Program-made: the position numbers and the translations under genes | In this document: one piece after another, positions 1 to 5,933 of the stretch | Numbering within the stretch: the first letter of the stretch is position 1 | Layout of the letters: each line of letters begins with the position of its first letter | The notes under the pieces: generated by a model | The model's input: only the letters and a program-made list of their open reading frames with translations | Told to the model about the DNA's origin: nothing | Database searches by the model: none | Assembly: GCA_017542725.1 (NCBI GenBank) | Contig: JAFXWR010000199.1 | Location: 1-15,154, forward strand | Source: Lachnospiraceae bacterium | GTDB taxonomy: Bacteria; Bacillota_A; Clostridia; Lachnospirales; Lachnospiraceae | DNA length: 15,154 nucleotides | Reading direction: 5' to 3'

Positions 1-473
1 TTAGGATCATTAAAATATTGCGCGCCTTTATTTTCAAACCATTTCATATCTGGGTCAAAAAAGTGAGAAACCCTTATTTCTTTATCTGCTGCAGTAGCAA
101 ATCGTATGTAGCTTATTCCTCCCATAAAAGATGGTTCTTTTACAAGTTCAACACTTATAATGCTCTTTATGGGTATCCTTTTATCACCCCGCCCTCTAAC
201 TCTTGAAGCAAAAAACCCCATTACTCCTTCTCTTCTAATAATTATAACATTTTTTTCTACACTTACAGTTCCATTTCTACCTTCTAAAAATATAATACTT
301 TTACTACTACTGCTATCGCTATTCATAATATTTTCATCATTTATGCCTTGTTTTTCTAAAACATTATTATCGTTTTTTTCATTAATATCAGGGTTGTTAT
401 CTTTCTCGTTACTTAACATATTGGCAAAAGCCCATAATACTATACCAATCAATACCCAAATTATTATGTTCAT
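1..473 (-). CDS. Membrane-anchored PH-like domain protein, truncated by window edge
   Basis: An open minus-strand frame starts at ATG 473 and runs off the left edge without a stop, giving 157 visible codons. The start is supported by a GGGGG-rich ribosome site about 5 nt upstream. Residues 3-18 (IIIWVLIGIVLWAFAN) form one N-terminal transmembrane segment. An Asn/Asp/Ser-rich linker follows to about residue 60. Next comes a beta-rich region carrying 'RNGTVSVEKNVIIIRR', then 'KRIPIKSIISVELVKEPS', then 'GGISYIRFATAADKEIRV'. That alternation, including the 'Ip..sI.sVe' and 'G.I.F' pattern, is typical of the short bacterial PH-like (DUF4429) fold, usually a protein- or membrane-association module. 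Function is unknown. It lies 108 nt downstream of the 75-residue membrane protein on the same strand, with no strong terminator between, so both are probably read from the leader-controlled promoter near 1030. Confidence 0.75.
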   Translation of the reverse strand, partial: MNIIIWVLIGIVLWAFANMLSNEKDNNPDINEKNDNNVLEKQGINDENIMNSDSSSSKSIIFLEGRNGTVSVEKNVIIIRREGVMGFFASRVRGRGDKRIPIKSIISVELVKEPSFMGGISYIRFATAADKEIRVSHFFDPDMKWFENKGAQYFNDP

Positions 474-581
474 GTTTTCCCCCTATTCAATTGTTAGGCA
501 AAGTGCTAACATACTTGTATTTTTTCTCTTTCAACACAAAATAAAACTTTGTGATTTATATATTTTAAAATTTTTACTTTT

Positions 582-809
582 TTACTTATATTGTTGTTCA
601 AGATGTTCTCCAAATGCAAGCAATACTGTACTAAGCGTTAATCCAAACATAAGACTTCCTAACCAAACAAAAATACCTATAAACACATGTGATGCATTCC
701 ATGGATCTTGTATCATATATGCATACCAAATAAATATAGATGCAATTGCAGAGAAATAAATAAAAAAGTTTCCTAAAAAATACAATCCTGCTCCATGTTG
801 TGATTTCAT
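582..809 (-). CDS. Small two-helix membrane protein
   Basis: A 75-residue protein beginning MKSQHGAGLYFLGNFF. I chose ATG 809 rather than the frame-open codon at 902 because AGGAGG at 819-824 sits 9 nt upstream, and because the longer version would be translated out of the structured leader and its terminator. Two hydrophobic segments (about residues 9-31 and 41-66) are joined by a short loop 'MIQDPWNAS'; the C-terminus 'GEHLEQQYK' is polar. I do not recognise the family, and there are no catalytic motifs. It is the first gene after the structured leader RNA at 820-1021, so its expression should depend on whether the terminator at 838-869 forms. The PH-like-domain gene follows on the same strand. 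Confidence 0.7.
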   Translation of the reverse strand: MKSQHGAGLYFLGNFFIYFSAIASIFIWYAYMIQDPWNASHVFIGIFVWLGSLMFGLTLSTVLLAFGEHLEQQYK

Positions 810-819
810 AAAATAATAC

Positions 820-1021
820 CTCCTTTTTTTCGCCCTCAAATAAAAAGCCCAGAGGCTGAACCCCTGAGCGAAAATTGTGAGTTCAGCCGCCAAGCCAATC
901 AAATATCATAATCCCACGAGAATACAATATCGAACTCACATTTTTACTATATTAAAAATGTGCTCGTGGGCATAATGATACAAATCATTATTCCAATAAA
1001 AAATATTTAATTGACTTGGCA
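820..1021 (-). promoter_or_regulatory. Structured leader RNA A: candidate riboswitch/attenuator
   Basis: Read on the minus strand, the 5' end coincides with the predicted transcription start. Stems found by hand: P1 pairs 1020-1003 with 906-889 (18 bp, two G.U). P2 pairs 991-984 with 979-972 (loop UUGU). P3 pairs CCCACGAG (970-963) with CUCGUGGG (920-913). An inner hairpin pairs 962-953 with 946-937. A long-range pairing joins UGUGAGUUC (940-932) to GAACUCACA (884-876). The same GAAC also pairs downstream: GGCUGAAC (888-881) with GUUCAGCC (861-854), an antiterminator that excludes the terminator at 838-869. UUUUCGC (877-871 region) is complementary to GCGAAAA just before the ribosome site. 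The architecture is repeated at 5934-6123. I could not match it to a known riboswitch class. Confidence 0.75.
838..869 (-). terminator. Intrinsic terminator of leader A
   Basis: On the minus strand GCUCAGGGG (869-861) pairs over 9 bp with CCUCUGGGC (855-847) across the loop UUCAG, and is followed at once by UUUUUAUUU. It sits upstream of the first ATG, so it is an attenuator rather than an end-of-gene terminator. Its 5' arm and loop overlap the antiterminator GUUCAGCC. Confidence 0.8.
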
Positions 1022-1027
1022 ACTTTC

Positions 1028-1036
1028 ATTATACCA
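1028..1036 (-). promoter_or_regulatory. Extended -10 promoter for leader A
   Basis: On minus the sequence reads TGG TATAAT: a consensus -10 at 1033-1028 with a TGn extension. The -35 region around 1051-1056 is poor. The predicted start at about 1021 falls exactly where helix P1 begins. Confidence 0.65.
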
Positions 1037-1090
1037 TATTTCTAGCAAAATAAATAGTGAATTTATACATATTTTTTCACCTTTTTCCAC

Positions 1091-1125
1091 AATAAAAAAG
1101 CGACCATTTGGTCACACATGGTCGC
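1091..1125 (-). terminator. Terminator downstream of toxN
   Basis: GCGACCAT (1125-1118) pairs perfectly with ATGGTCGC (1107-1100) on the minus strand, followed by TTTTTTATT (1099-1091). It ends the toxin transcript and insulates the leader-A promoter that follows. Confidence 0.85.
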
Positions 1126-1166
1126 CCCATTATTTAATTCAATAAAAAATAAAGAGATTCTTCTAA

Positions 1167-1688
1167 TTATTTATACTCTTTCATTTTCTTTTCAAGATAT
1201 TTAAAATTACAACATCTTTGTTTTAACTTATTGTTGCTTGGCAACTTGTCATAGAGATTATAAATTCTCTTTGCTTTTTTATAAATTATTTCTTTATTTT
1301 CTTTTTTATTGCACCAATTAATTTGATCTTGAATTAAATTTTTATACTTAATATCATCAATGTCATCAGCATCATTAATCTTATATTCAACTTCAGTTAA
1401 TAATTTGTCAAAGTTTTCTTTTGTTATTGGTATCATATCATTTAAATTAATTATGCCTTTTTCGCCATCATCAATAAGTACAATATCAGTGTGACTTTTC
1501 ATTGTTATATCAAATTTCCTTTTGGGACTTTTCAATGGTGCAAAATATAAACATTGTTTCATTTCCAACACAATGCCAATGTAAGGTCTTTTATGCTTAT
1601 CATTCTCTTTAACATTATAGTCAATATTAGATTCAAATTGCTTTAAAAAATCTATATATTTATTATCTATATTATATATTTTTAACAT
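1167..1688 (-). CDS. toxN: Type III toxin-antitoxin endoribonuclease, ToxN/AbiQ family
   Basis: A 173-residue protein starting MLKIYNIDNKYIDFLKQF. ATG 1688 is preferred over the upstream open codon because GGAGG lies just before it (1693-1697), downstream of the attenuating terminator. Family landmarks are 'NDKHKRPYIGIVLE' (about 29-42), 'YFAPLKSPKRKF' (48-59), 'GIINLNDMIPI' and the helical 'YKNLIQDQINWCNKK'. ToxN/AbiQ enzymes are RNases that process their own repeat RNA and, when released, cut cellular RNA to halt growth, often during phage infection. Ser54 and Lys56 of 'LKSPK' correspond to the conserved Ser and Lys in the 'TSPK' active-site segment; the Thr is replaced by Lys. The 35-nt repeats upstream complete the system. 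The length fits the family. Recognised from memory, without a database search. Confidence 0.9.
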   Translation of the reverse strand: MLKIYNIDNKYIDFLKQFESNIDYNVKENDKHKRPYIGIVLEMKQCLYFAPLKSPKRKFDITMKSHTDIVLIDDGEKGIINLNDMIPITKENFDKLLTEVEYKINDADDIDDIKYKNLIQDQINWCNKKENKEIIYKKAKRIYNLYDKLPSNNKLKQRCCNFKYLEKKMKEYK

Positions 1689-1699
1689 TTTGCCTCCAC

Positions 1700-1726
1700 A
1701 AAAAAATACCACAATTAGGTTATGGC
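1700..1726 (-). terminator. Attenuating terminator between toxI repeats and toxN
   Basis: On minus GCCAUAA (1726-1720) pairs over 7 bp, with wobbles, with UUGUGGU (1714-1708) across loop CCUAA, followed by A and seven U. This placement, with RNA antitoxin first and a leaky terminator before the toxin, is the standard type III arrangement that keeps antitoxin RNA in excess. Confidence 0.75.
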
Positions 1727-1808
1727 TCCCTCTTTTTTAACTCCACTTTATAGGTTGTGGCTCCCTCTTTTTTAACTCCACTTTATAGGTTGTGGCTCCC
1801 TCTTTTTT
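1716..1808 (-). repeat. Tandem 35-nt repeats (about 2.7 copies) of the RNA antitoxin
   Basis: Units lie at 1808-1774, 1773-1739 and 1738-1716 (partial, 23 nt). Each begins AAAAAAGAGGGAGCCACAAC on the minus strand and ends AAGTGGAGTT. The two full units are identical. The third has CATAACC in place of CACAACC and then runs into the terminator stem. Confidence 0.95.
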
Positions 1809-1837
1809 GTTGCCATTTTATTTGTGGTATATAAATA

Positions 1838-1865
1838 ATTGTAACACATAAATTTCAAAAGTCAA
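1838..1865 (-). promoter_or_regulatory. toxIN promoter
   Basis: TTGACT (1865-1860), a 16-nt spacer and TACAAT (1843-1838) on the minus strand. The start should lie near 1831, just before the repeats. It sits immediately after the mnmG stop. Confidence 0.75.
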
Positions 1866-1881
1866 TATATGTTTTTTCTTC

Positions 1882-3843
1882 TTATTTTTTCAAATACACC
1901 AGAAGCACCGATATATCTGCTGGACTCACCCCTGAAATTCTTGATGCCATACCAATGTTTTCCGGTCTAAACTTTTTAAGTTTTTGTCTTGCCTCTATTC
2001 TTAGGTTTATTACTTTATCATAATCTAAATCTGTAGGAATTTTTTTTCCTTCCATCTTTTTGAAACTTTCAACCTGCTGCATTTCACGAGCAATATATCC
2101 TTCATACTTTATCTCTATTCCAACTTGCTCTGACACTTCTTTTGGCAAATGTGGTCTTGCTTCATCAATTTCTGCGATTATCTCATATGAAAGTTCTGGA
2201 CGTTTGCAAAGGTCAGCAAGAGTCACTCCGCTCATTAGTTCCGTTGTGCCATTTGCTTTTAAGAAATTATTTATTTTTTCATTTGCACCTACATGAGTAT
2301 TTTTAAGACGCTCAACTTCTTTAGTTATCATTTCTTTTTTATTATTTACATAATCAAGTCGCTCTTTTGAAATGAGCCCTATCTCATAGCCAATCTCTGT
2401 TAGCCTTAAATCTGCATTATCTTGACGAAGAAGAAGCCTGTACTCTGCACGACTCGTCATCATACGATATGGCTCAGTCGTATCCTTTGTCACAAGGTCA
2501 TCAATCAAAACTCCAATATAACCATCTGACCTCTTAAGTATGATAGGCTCTTTTCCTTGCATGAGCCTTGCCGCATTTACACCTGCCATAAATCCTTGGC
2601 AAGCTGCTTCCTCATAACCTGAAGAACCATTTATTTGGCCCGCGCCAAAAAGCCCCGCAATATTTTTAAATTCAAGCGAAGGCTTAAGCTCTGTCGAATC
2701 TATCAAATCATATTCAATTGCATAAGCATTTCGAACGATAACCGCATTTTCAAAACCTGGCATTGTTTTATACATTTGGTGCTGCACATCCTCAGGAAGA
2801 GAAGAGCTCATACCAGATAAATACATCTCATTTGTATAAAGACCTTCAGGTTCTACAAAAATCTGATGGCGATCCTTATCTGGAAACTTCATCACCTTAT
2901 CTTCAATCGACGGACAATATCTTGGACCCGTTCCCTCTATCACACCAGAGAAGAGAGGAGAGCGGTCAATATTTTTTCTTATGATGTCGTGAGTTGTCTC
3001 GTTTGTATATGTAAGCCAGCAACTAACTTGTTCTTTTTGAATGCTGTCTGGGTCAGTAGAAAACGAAAATGGCACAATTGGCACATCACCTTTTTGCTCC
3101 TCCATCTTAGAAAAATCAAGCGACCTCTTATCTATACGAGCAGGAGTTCCTGTCTTAAATCTTTTAATTGTTATTCCTTCTTTTAACAAACTTTCAGTAA
3201 GATGATTTGCTGCCTTAAGTCCATTTGGTCCTGTATGTTCTATAACATCTCCATAAAGACAACGAGCATTTAAGTAGACACCTGTAGCAAGGACTACAGT
3301 CTTCGCATAATAAATAGCTCCAGAAACTGTCTTGACGCCGATAACTTTCTTAGGGCTCGCAATGCTCGCCCCTACACCTTTTTCATTCGCCCCTACATCA
3401 TCGTATGGGCGAGTTTCACGAGCCCCAATTTCTTCAGTAATGAGTTCCGCTACTTCAGCTTGGCGAATTGTTAGGTTCTCCTGGTTTTCAAGAGTCCTTC
3501 TCATTTCCCTTGTGTACCACTGCTTATCAGCCTGAGCACGAAGTGAATGAACTGCAGGACCTTTGCTACAGTTTAACATCTTCGATTGTATAAATGTCTT
3601 GTCGATACATTTACCCATCTCTCCACCAAGTGCATCTATCTCGCGAACTATATGGCCCTTGCTGCTTCCTCCGATATTTGGATTACAAGGCATAAGAGCA
3701 ATACTGTCAACTGACACAGTAAATACAATCGTCTTAAAACCAAGACGAGAAAGAGCAAGTGCCGCCTCACATCCAGCGTGACCAGCACCAACGACTACGG
3801 CATCGTAATTTTCTTCTATTATGTTTTTATCTTTATTTGCCAT
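1882..3843 (-). CDS. mnmG: tRNA uridine-5-carboxymethylaminomethyl modification enzyme MnmG (GidA), with repeat-derived insertion
   Basis: A FAD-dependent partner of MnmE that modifies U34 in the wobble position of certain tRNAs. The N-terminal Rossmann motif '[14 protein letters not shown]' is at residues 17-30, followed by '[20 protein letters not shown]' (51-70), '[10 protein letters not shown]', 'CPSIEDKV' and the C-terminal helical signature '[17 protein letters not shown]'. At 653 residues it is longer than the usual 620-640. The excess maps to about residues 137-166, between 'AEVAELI' and 'VIGVKT', where most homologues have a few residues; that DNA is made of the genome's REP-like palindromes (see finding). 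ATG 3843 has no visible Shine-Dalgarno site, only A/T-rich sequence, with a TATAAT at 3872-3867. The gene lies on the leading strand. The usual downstream rsmG is absent; toxIN follows instead. Confidence 0.96.
   Translation of the reverse strand: MANKDKNIIEENYDAVVVGAGHAGCEAALALSRLGFKTIVFTVSVDSIALMPCNPNIGGSSKGHIVREIDALGGEMGKCIDKTFIQSKMLNCSKGPAVHSLRAQADKQWYTREMRRTLENQENLTIRQAEVAELITEEIGARETRPYDDVGANEKGVGASIASPKKVIGVKTVSGAIYYAKTVVLATGVYLNARCLYGDVIEHTGPNGLKAANHLTESLLKEGITIKRFKTGTPARIDKRSLDFSKMEEQKGDVPIVPFSFSTDPDSIQKEQVSCWLTYTNETTHDIIRKNIDRSPLFSGVIEGTGPRYCPSIEDKVMKFPDKDRHQIFVEPEGLYTNEMYLSGMSSSLPEDVQHQMYKTMPGFENAVIVRNAYAIEYDLIDSTELKPSLEFKNIAGLFGAGQINGSSGYEEAACQGFMAGVNAARLMQGKEPIILKRSDGYIGVLIDDLVTKDTTEPYRMMTSRAEYRLLLRQDNADLRLTEIGYEIGLISKERLDYVNNKKEMITKEVERLKNTHVGANEKINNFLKANGTTELMSGVTLADLCKRPELSYEIIAEIDEARPHLPKEVSEQVGIEIKYEGYIAREMQQVESFKKMEGKKIPTDLDYDKVINLRIEARQKLKKFRPENIGMASRISGVSPADISVLLVYLKK
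3353..3426 (-). repeat. REP-like palindromes inside mnmG
   Basis: Two 23-bp-type units in opposite orientation (3353-3375 and about 3403-3426), plus a half unit ATTCGCCCCTAC at 3385-3396. Each has GGGC...GCCC arms and a CTAC/ATAC tail, as in the intergenic copies at 3902, 7123, 7150, 10531 and 12666. Confidence 0.85.
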
Positions 3844-3901
3844 AAATTTTAATTTTACAACTTATAATTATAAATGTCTATTATTTTATTAAACATTTTC
3901 C

Positions 3902-3955
3902 GTAGGGGCGAGCACTGCGAGCCCTCTTCCCATAGGGGCGAACGCTTGCGGAGCA
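3902..3955. repeat. REP-like palindrome pair upstream of mnmG
   Basis: GTAGGGGCGAGCACTGCGAG plus CCC at 3902-3924 is a full unit. A degenerate second unit (ATAGGGGCGAACGCTTGCGG) follows in the same orientation at about 3931-3955. They lie between mnmG and the relB promoter, so they separate the divergent transcripts. Confidence 0.85.
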
Positions 3956-3990
3956 CTTTTGTGGTTTTGACAAATTTTATGGCAAAAATA

Positions 3991-4018
3991 TTGACAAATA
4001 CTATAAATTTGATATAAT
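3991..4018 (+). promoter_or_regulatory. Promoter of the relB-yoeB operon
   Basis: TTGACA at 3991-3996, a 16-nt spacer and TATAAT at 4013-4018. Both hexamers are perfect consensus. Confidence 0.8.
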
Positions 4019-4037
4019 TATATAAAATTTATATAAT
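4017..4037. promoter_or_regulatory. Candidate operator for the RelB/YoeB complex
   Basis: A perfect inverted repeat, ATTATATAAA and TTTATATAAT, around one central base. It overlaps the end of the -10 and the start site, the usual place for autorepression by ribbon-helix-helix antitoxins. A second, weaker one (ACTATA...TATAGT) is at 4052-4071. The A/T richness makes chance palindromes possible. Confidence 0.45.
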
Positions 4038-4091
4038 ATTGTAGGTAATATACTATAAATATTAATATAGTTTATTCTTATGGAGGTCATT

Positions 4092-4346
4092 ATGGTAAAT
4101 GTGAATATAAGAATGGATAACGAACTTAAAGAGCAGTTTGCAGATTTCTGCGACAATATAGGGCTTAGTATGTCAAGCCTCTTTAATGTTTTCGCAAAAA
4201 AGGTTGTAAAAGAGAAGAAGGTTCCTTTTGATTTGACTTACAACGAAGATCCATTTTACAGCGAGTCAAACATGAAGTGGCTAGAAAAATCTATAAAACA
4301 ATTTGAAGAAGGCAAATATGCGGCACACGATATAATAGAGGTGTAG
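4092..4346 (+). CDS. relB: RelB/DinJ-family ribbon-helix-helix antitoxin
   Basis: An 84-residue protein, 'MVNVNIRMDNELKEQFADFC'. The N-terminal strand 'VNVNIRMD' and two helices up to about residue 45 form the ribbon-helix-helix DNA-binding fold of RelB/DinJ antitoxins. The rest, 'NMKWLEKSIKQFEEGKY', is the region that wraps the toxin. I chose ATG 4092 over ATG 4080 because GGAGG (4082-4086) precedes it by 5 nt and overlaps the earlier ATG. The yoeB toxin starts 3 nt after its stop. It should neutralise the toxin and repress the operon from the palindrome at 4017-4037. The gene symbol denotes the family, not an orthologue of E. coli relB. Confidence 0.88.
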   Translation: MVNVNIRMDNELKEQFADFCDNIGLSMSSLFNVFAKKVVKEKKVPFDLTYNEDPFYSESNMKWLEKSIKQFEEGKYAAHDIIEV

Positions 4347-4349
4347 TAT

Positions 4350-4616
4350 ATGGAAAAAATATGGACTGACCTTGCCTGGGAACAATATACTAGTCTATTA
4401 AACGAAAACAGAAAAATGATTAAAAAAATAAACGACCTACTAAAAGACATAGAAAGAAACGGTTTGTTAAAAGGTATAGGTAACCCCGAGCCATTAAAAG
4501 ATAATTTATCAGTTTATTATAGTAGACAAATAAACGAAAAGGATAGATTGATATATAAATTTGTAGATAACAAATTGTTAATCACTCAATGCAAAGGCCA
4601 CTACGACGATAAATAA
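4350..4616 (+). CDS. yoeB: YoeB/Txe-family mRNA interferase toxin
   Basis: An 88-residue protein with the RelE fold, which cleaves mRNA at the ribosome A site when free of antitoxin. It is strikingly YoeB-like: 'EKIWTDLAWEQY' at the start, 'IKKINDLLKDIERN' (24-37), 'GNPEPLKDNLS' (44-54), 'YSRQINEKDRLIY' (57-69) and 'KGHYDDK' at the end. Glu47, Arg59, Arg66, His84 and Tyr85 match the catalytic residues of E. coli YoeB. It is translationally coupled to the antitoxin: GAGGTG at the end of relB serves as the ribosome site. YoeB is classically paired with a YefM (Phd-type) antitoxin; here the partner is RelB/DinJ-type. A bidirectional terminator begins at the stop codon. Confidence 0.93.
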   Translation: MEKIWTDLAWEQYTSLLNENRKMIKKINDLLKDIERNGLLKGIGNPEPLKDNLSVYYSRQINEKDRLIYKFVDNKLLITQCKGHYDDK

Positions 4617-4648
4617 AAAATGCTAAGCAACTTACTTAGCATTTTTAT
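4614..4648. terminator. Bidirectional terminator between yoeB and the lipoprotein gene
   Basis: ATGCTAAG (4620-4627) pairs with CTTAGCAT (4635-4642), with an A-run before and a T-run after. It serves the convergent yoeB (+) and lipoprotein (-) genes. Confidence 0.85.
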
Positions 4649-4654
4649 TTACTT

Positions 4655-4891
4655 TTATTCTTTTACCGCTCCGCCCAGAGTCATTAGCTGATCTAAATAC
4701 TTTTCACAATCTTTTGAACAAACCGTATGTGTTTCTTTTTTAGATTTTTCATTGATCATGTGCCATGTAACATCGTAACATTGTTTTCTCTGTCCGCACA
4801 CTTCGCAATTGGCAAGTCTTGTAGGTTTACTACAACCAACAATTCCAGATACTAACACCGTACTTAAAAATAACAATAATACTTTTTTCAT
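4655..4891 (-). CDS. Small cysteine-rich lipoprotein
   Basis: A 78-residue protein with a lipoprotein signal: 'MKKVLLLFLSTVLVSGIVGC', with lipobox IVGC and lipidated Cys20. The mature part has five further cysteines: CxxC at 29-32, Cys38, and CxxxC at 58-62. That could form a small metal-binding knuckle or disulfides, exposed on the outer face of the membrane. AGGAGG lies just upstream of ATG 4891. I do not recognise the family. It follows the 319-residue membrane protein by 72 nt on the same strand with no clear terminator between, so it is likely the second gene of the leader-B operon. Confidence 0.75.
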   Translation of the reverse strand: MKKVLLLFLSTVLVSGIVGCSKPTRLANCEVCGQRKQCYDVTWHMINEKSKKETHTVCSKDCEKYLDQLMTLGGAVKE

Positions 4892-4963
4892 AAAAACCTC
4901 CTAAATAAATTATTAATAATTATTTCTTTAATCAAAACATTGTTGTTTATTTCATAAGTTTGC

Positions 4964-5923
4964 TTATCCTATAGAGAAAACATCATCAGTGGCTATATGC
5001 AAATGACCATCACTCCATGCTTGTCGTTTCATTTGTGTCTCTTTGTTTTTTCTATCATATTCTATTACAAAGGCACAAAATGAACTACTTTCTTGGAAAT
5101 AATCACTGGCATATAAATTAGACCCATTTAATACAATTGTGATTTTTTCTTCCGTATATTTAATACTATGCTTATCTAAATTTACAGACGAAACTGCATT
5201 ATATTTATCTGATAAAACCTCTTCATCTTTCAATCGTTCAATTAATTGAAAGGCCAACTCTTCTATTTGACTATTAATTATATCCGCTTCCTCCGCATCT
5301 ATTCCTCCAACAACAGGTACCGATATAGAAATTTCACAATGGTCAACTTCATAGTTATCGTTTGGGCTTGTCCAATTATATTCGTAATGATCCGTAAATT
5401 TTTTCGTATCAACAATTTTTGCTTCTTTACTTTTTTCACTTACTGTTTGTAATGTTTCGGACACATCACTTTCTACCATTATTTGTTCAGTAGTTGGTTG
5501 AAGTTGTGCATTTGTTTGTGGTTGTGTGCTTATTTGAGTAGTTTCTTGTATTATAGAACTTTCTATAGGTTTTGTTGCATTTGTTTCCTGCGTTTTAATA
5601 TTTTGTTGTTGCACGTATTTATTATTTGTTCTCGTTGTTACTCTATTCTTATTTGATGAACCAAAGTTTCCAGAGAATATAGAAATCAAAAGCCATATTA
5701 ATAATATTGCAACGCCTATACTTACAACTATTATTGATACATTTTTAATAATTTTGGATTTATCATTTTGATTTTCCCACTTTAATGTTTTTAATTCTTC
5801 AAATGCAGTAACTAAAAAAGCGAAGCACCAACACATTGCCCCCCACCACAACTTTAATCCCGCAATTATCAAACTAATAACCATCTTTACTATTTCAAAA
5901 ACCAATAATATTGCACTCCACAT
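4964..5923 (-). CDS. Membrane-anchored protein with extracytoplasmic C-terminal domain
   Basis: A 319-residue protein starting MWSAILLVFEIVKMV. ATG 5923 has AGGAG 6 nt upstream; the nine extra codons of the longer frame would read through the ribosome site. Predicted hydrophobic segments are at about 3-24, 26-42 and 62-83. A low-complexity Gln/Thr/Ser-rich linker follows (about 95-165), typical of a wall-spanning spacer. The C-terminal domain (about 171-319) contains 'EISISVPVVGGIDAEEADII' and 'SIKYTEEKITIVLNGSNLYA'; its strand-helix-strand pattern with 'VNSQIE'-like helix is reminiscent of PdaC/RsiV-type (DUF4163/DUF3298) extracytoplasmic domains, but I hold that loosely. The gene is preceded by leader RNA B with an intrinsic terminator. 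The role is unknown; sensing or envelope maintenance is a guess. Confidence 0.75.
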   Translation of the reverse strand: MWSAILLVFEIVKMVISLIIAGLKLWWGAMCWCFAFLVTAFEELKTLKWENQNDKSKIIKNVSIIVVSIGVAILLIWLLISIFSGNFGSSNKNRVTTRTNNKYVQQQNIKTQETNATKPIESSIIQETTQISTQPQTNAQLQPTTEQIMVESDVSETLQTVSEKSKEAKIVDTKKFTDHYEYNWTSPNDNYEVDHCEISISVPVVGGIDAEEADIINSQIEELAFQLIERLKDEEVLSDKYNAVSSVNLDKHSIKYTEEKITIVLNGSNLYASDYFQESSSFCAFVIEYDRKNKETQMKRQAWSDGHLHIATDDVFSIG

Positions 5924-5933
5924 AATATGCTCC

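Larger units (their letters stand above)
1700..1831 (-). ncRNA. toxI: ToxI/AntiQ-type RNA antitoxin transcript
   Basis: The transcript predicted from the promoter at 1838-1865 to the terminator at 1700-1726 contains two full and one partial 35-nt direct repeat. In type III systems each repeat, cut by the toxin, folds as a small pseudoknot that binds and inhibits ToxN. Lactococcal AntiQ has 35-nt repeats in a similar number (2.8). No protein is encoded. An inverted repeat ATACCACAA (near 1820-1828) and TTGTGGTAT (1714-1706) also brackets the array. Confidence 0.85.

Noticed and set aside
474..581. A terminator or promoter between the two genes at the left end
   Set aside because: Two short hairpins (GTTAG/CTAAC and CACAAA/TTTGTG) lack T-runs, and no convincing -10/-35 pair is seen, so co-transcription is the simpler reading.
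160..759. Plus-strand 199-codon open frame with hydrophobic residues
   Set aside because: It is antisense to two minus-strand genes with proper ribosome sites, and its Ile/Leu/Phe-rich, low-complexity composition is that of a shadow frame in AT-rich DNA.
810..902. N-terminal extension of the 75-residue membrane protein to codon 902
   Set aside because: It would lie within the antiterminator and terminator of leader A; AGGAGG at 819-824 points to ATG 809.
820..1021. Leader A as a T-box, tmRNA, 6S RNA or retron msr/msd
   Set aside because: There is no T-box AGGGUGG-type sequence, no CCA end or tag reading frame, no reverse transcriptase nearby, and the element ends in an attenuator in front of a ribosome site and a gene.
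1083..1091. DnaA-box match TTTTCCACA
   Set aside because: A single isolated 9-mer far from dnaA in AT-rich sequence, next to the toxN terminator; likely chance.
1716..1808. CRISPR-like array
   Set aside because: The 35-nt units are directly contiguous with no spacers, and the toxN gene follows; they are RNA-antitoxin repeats.
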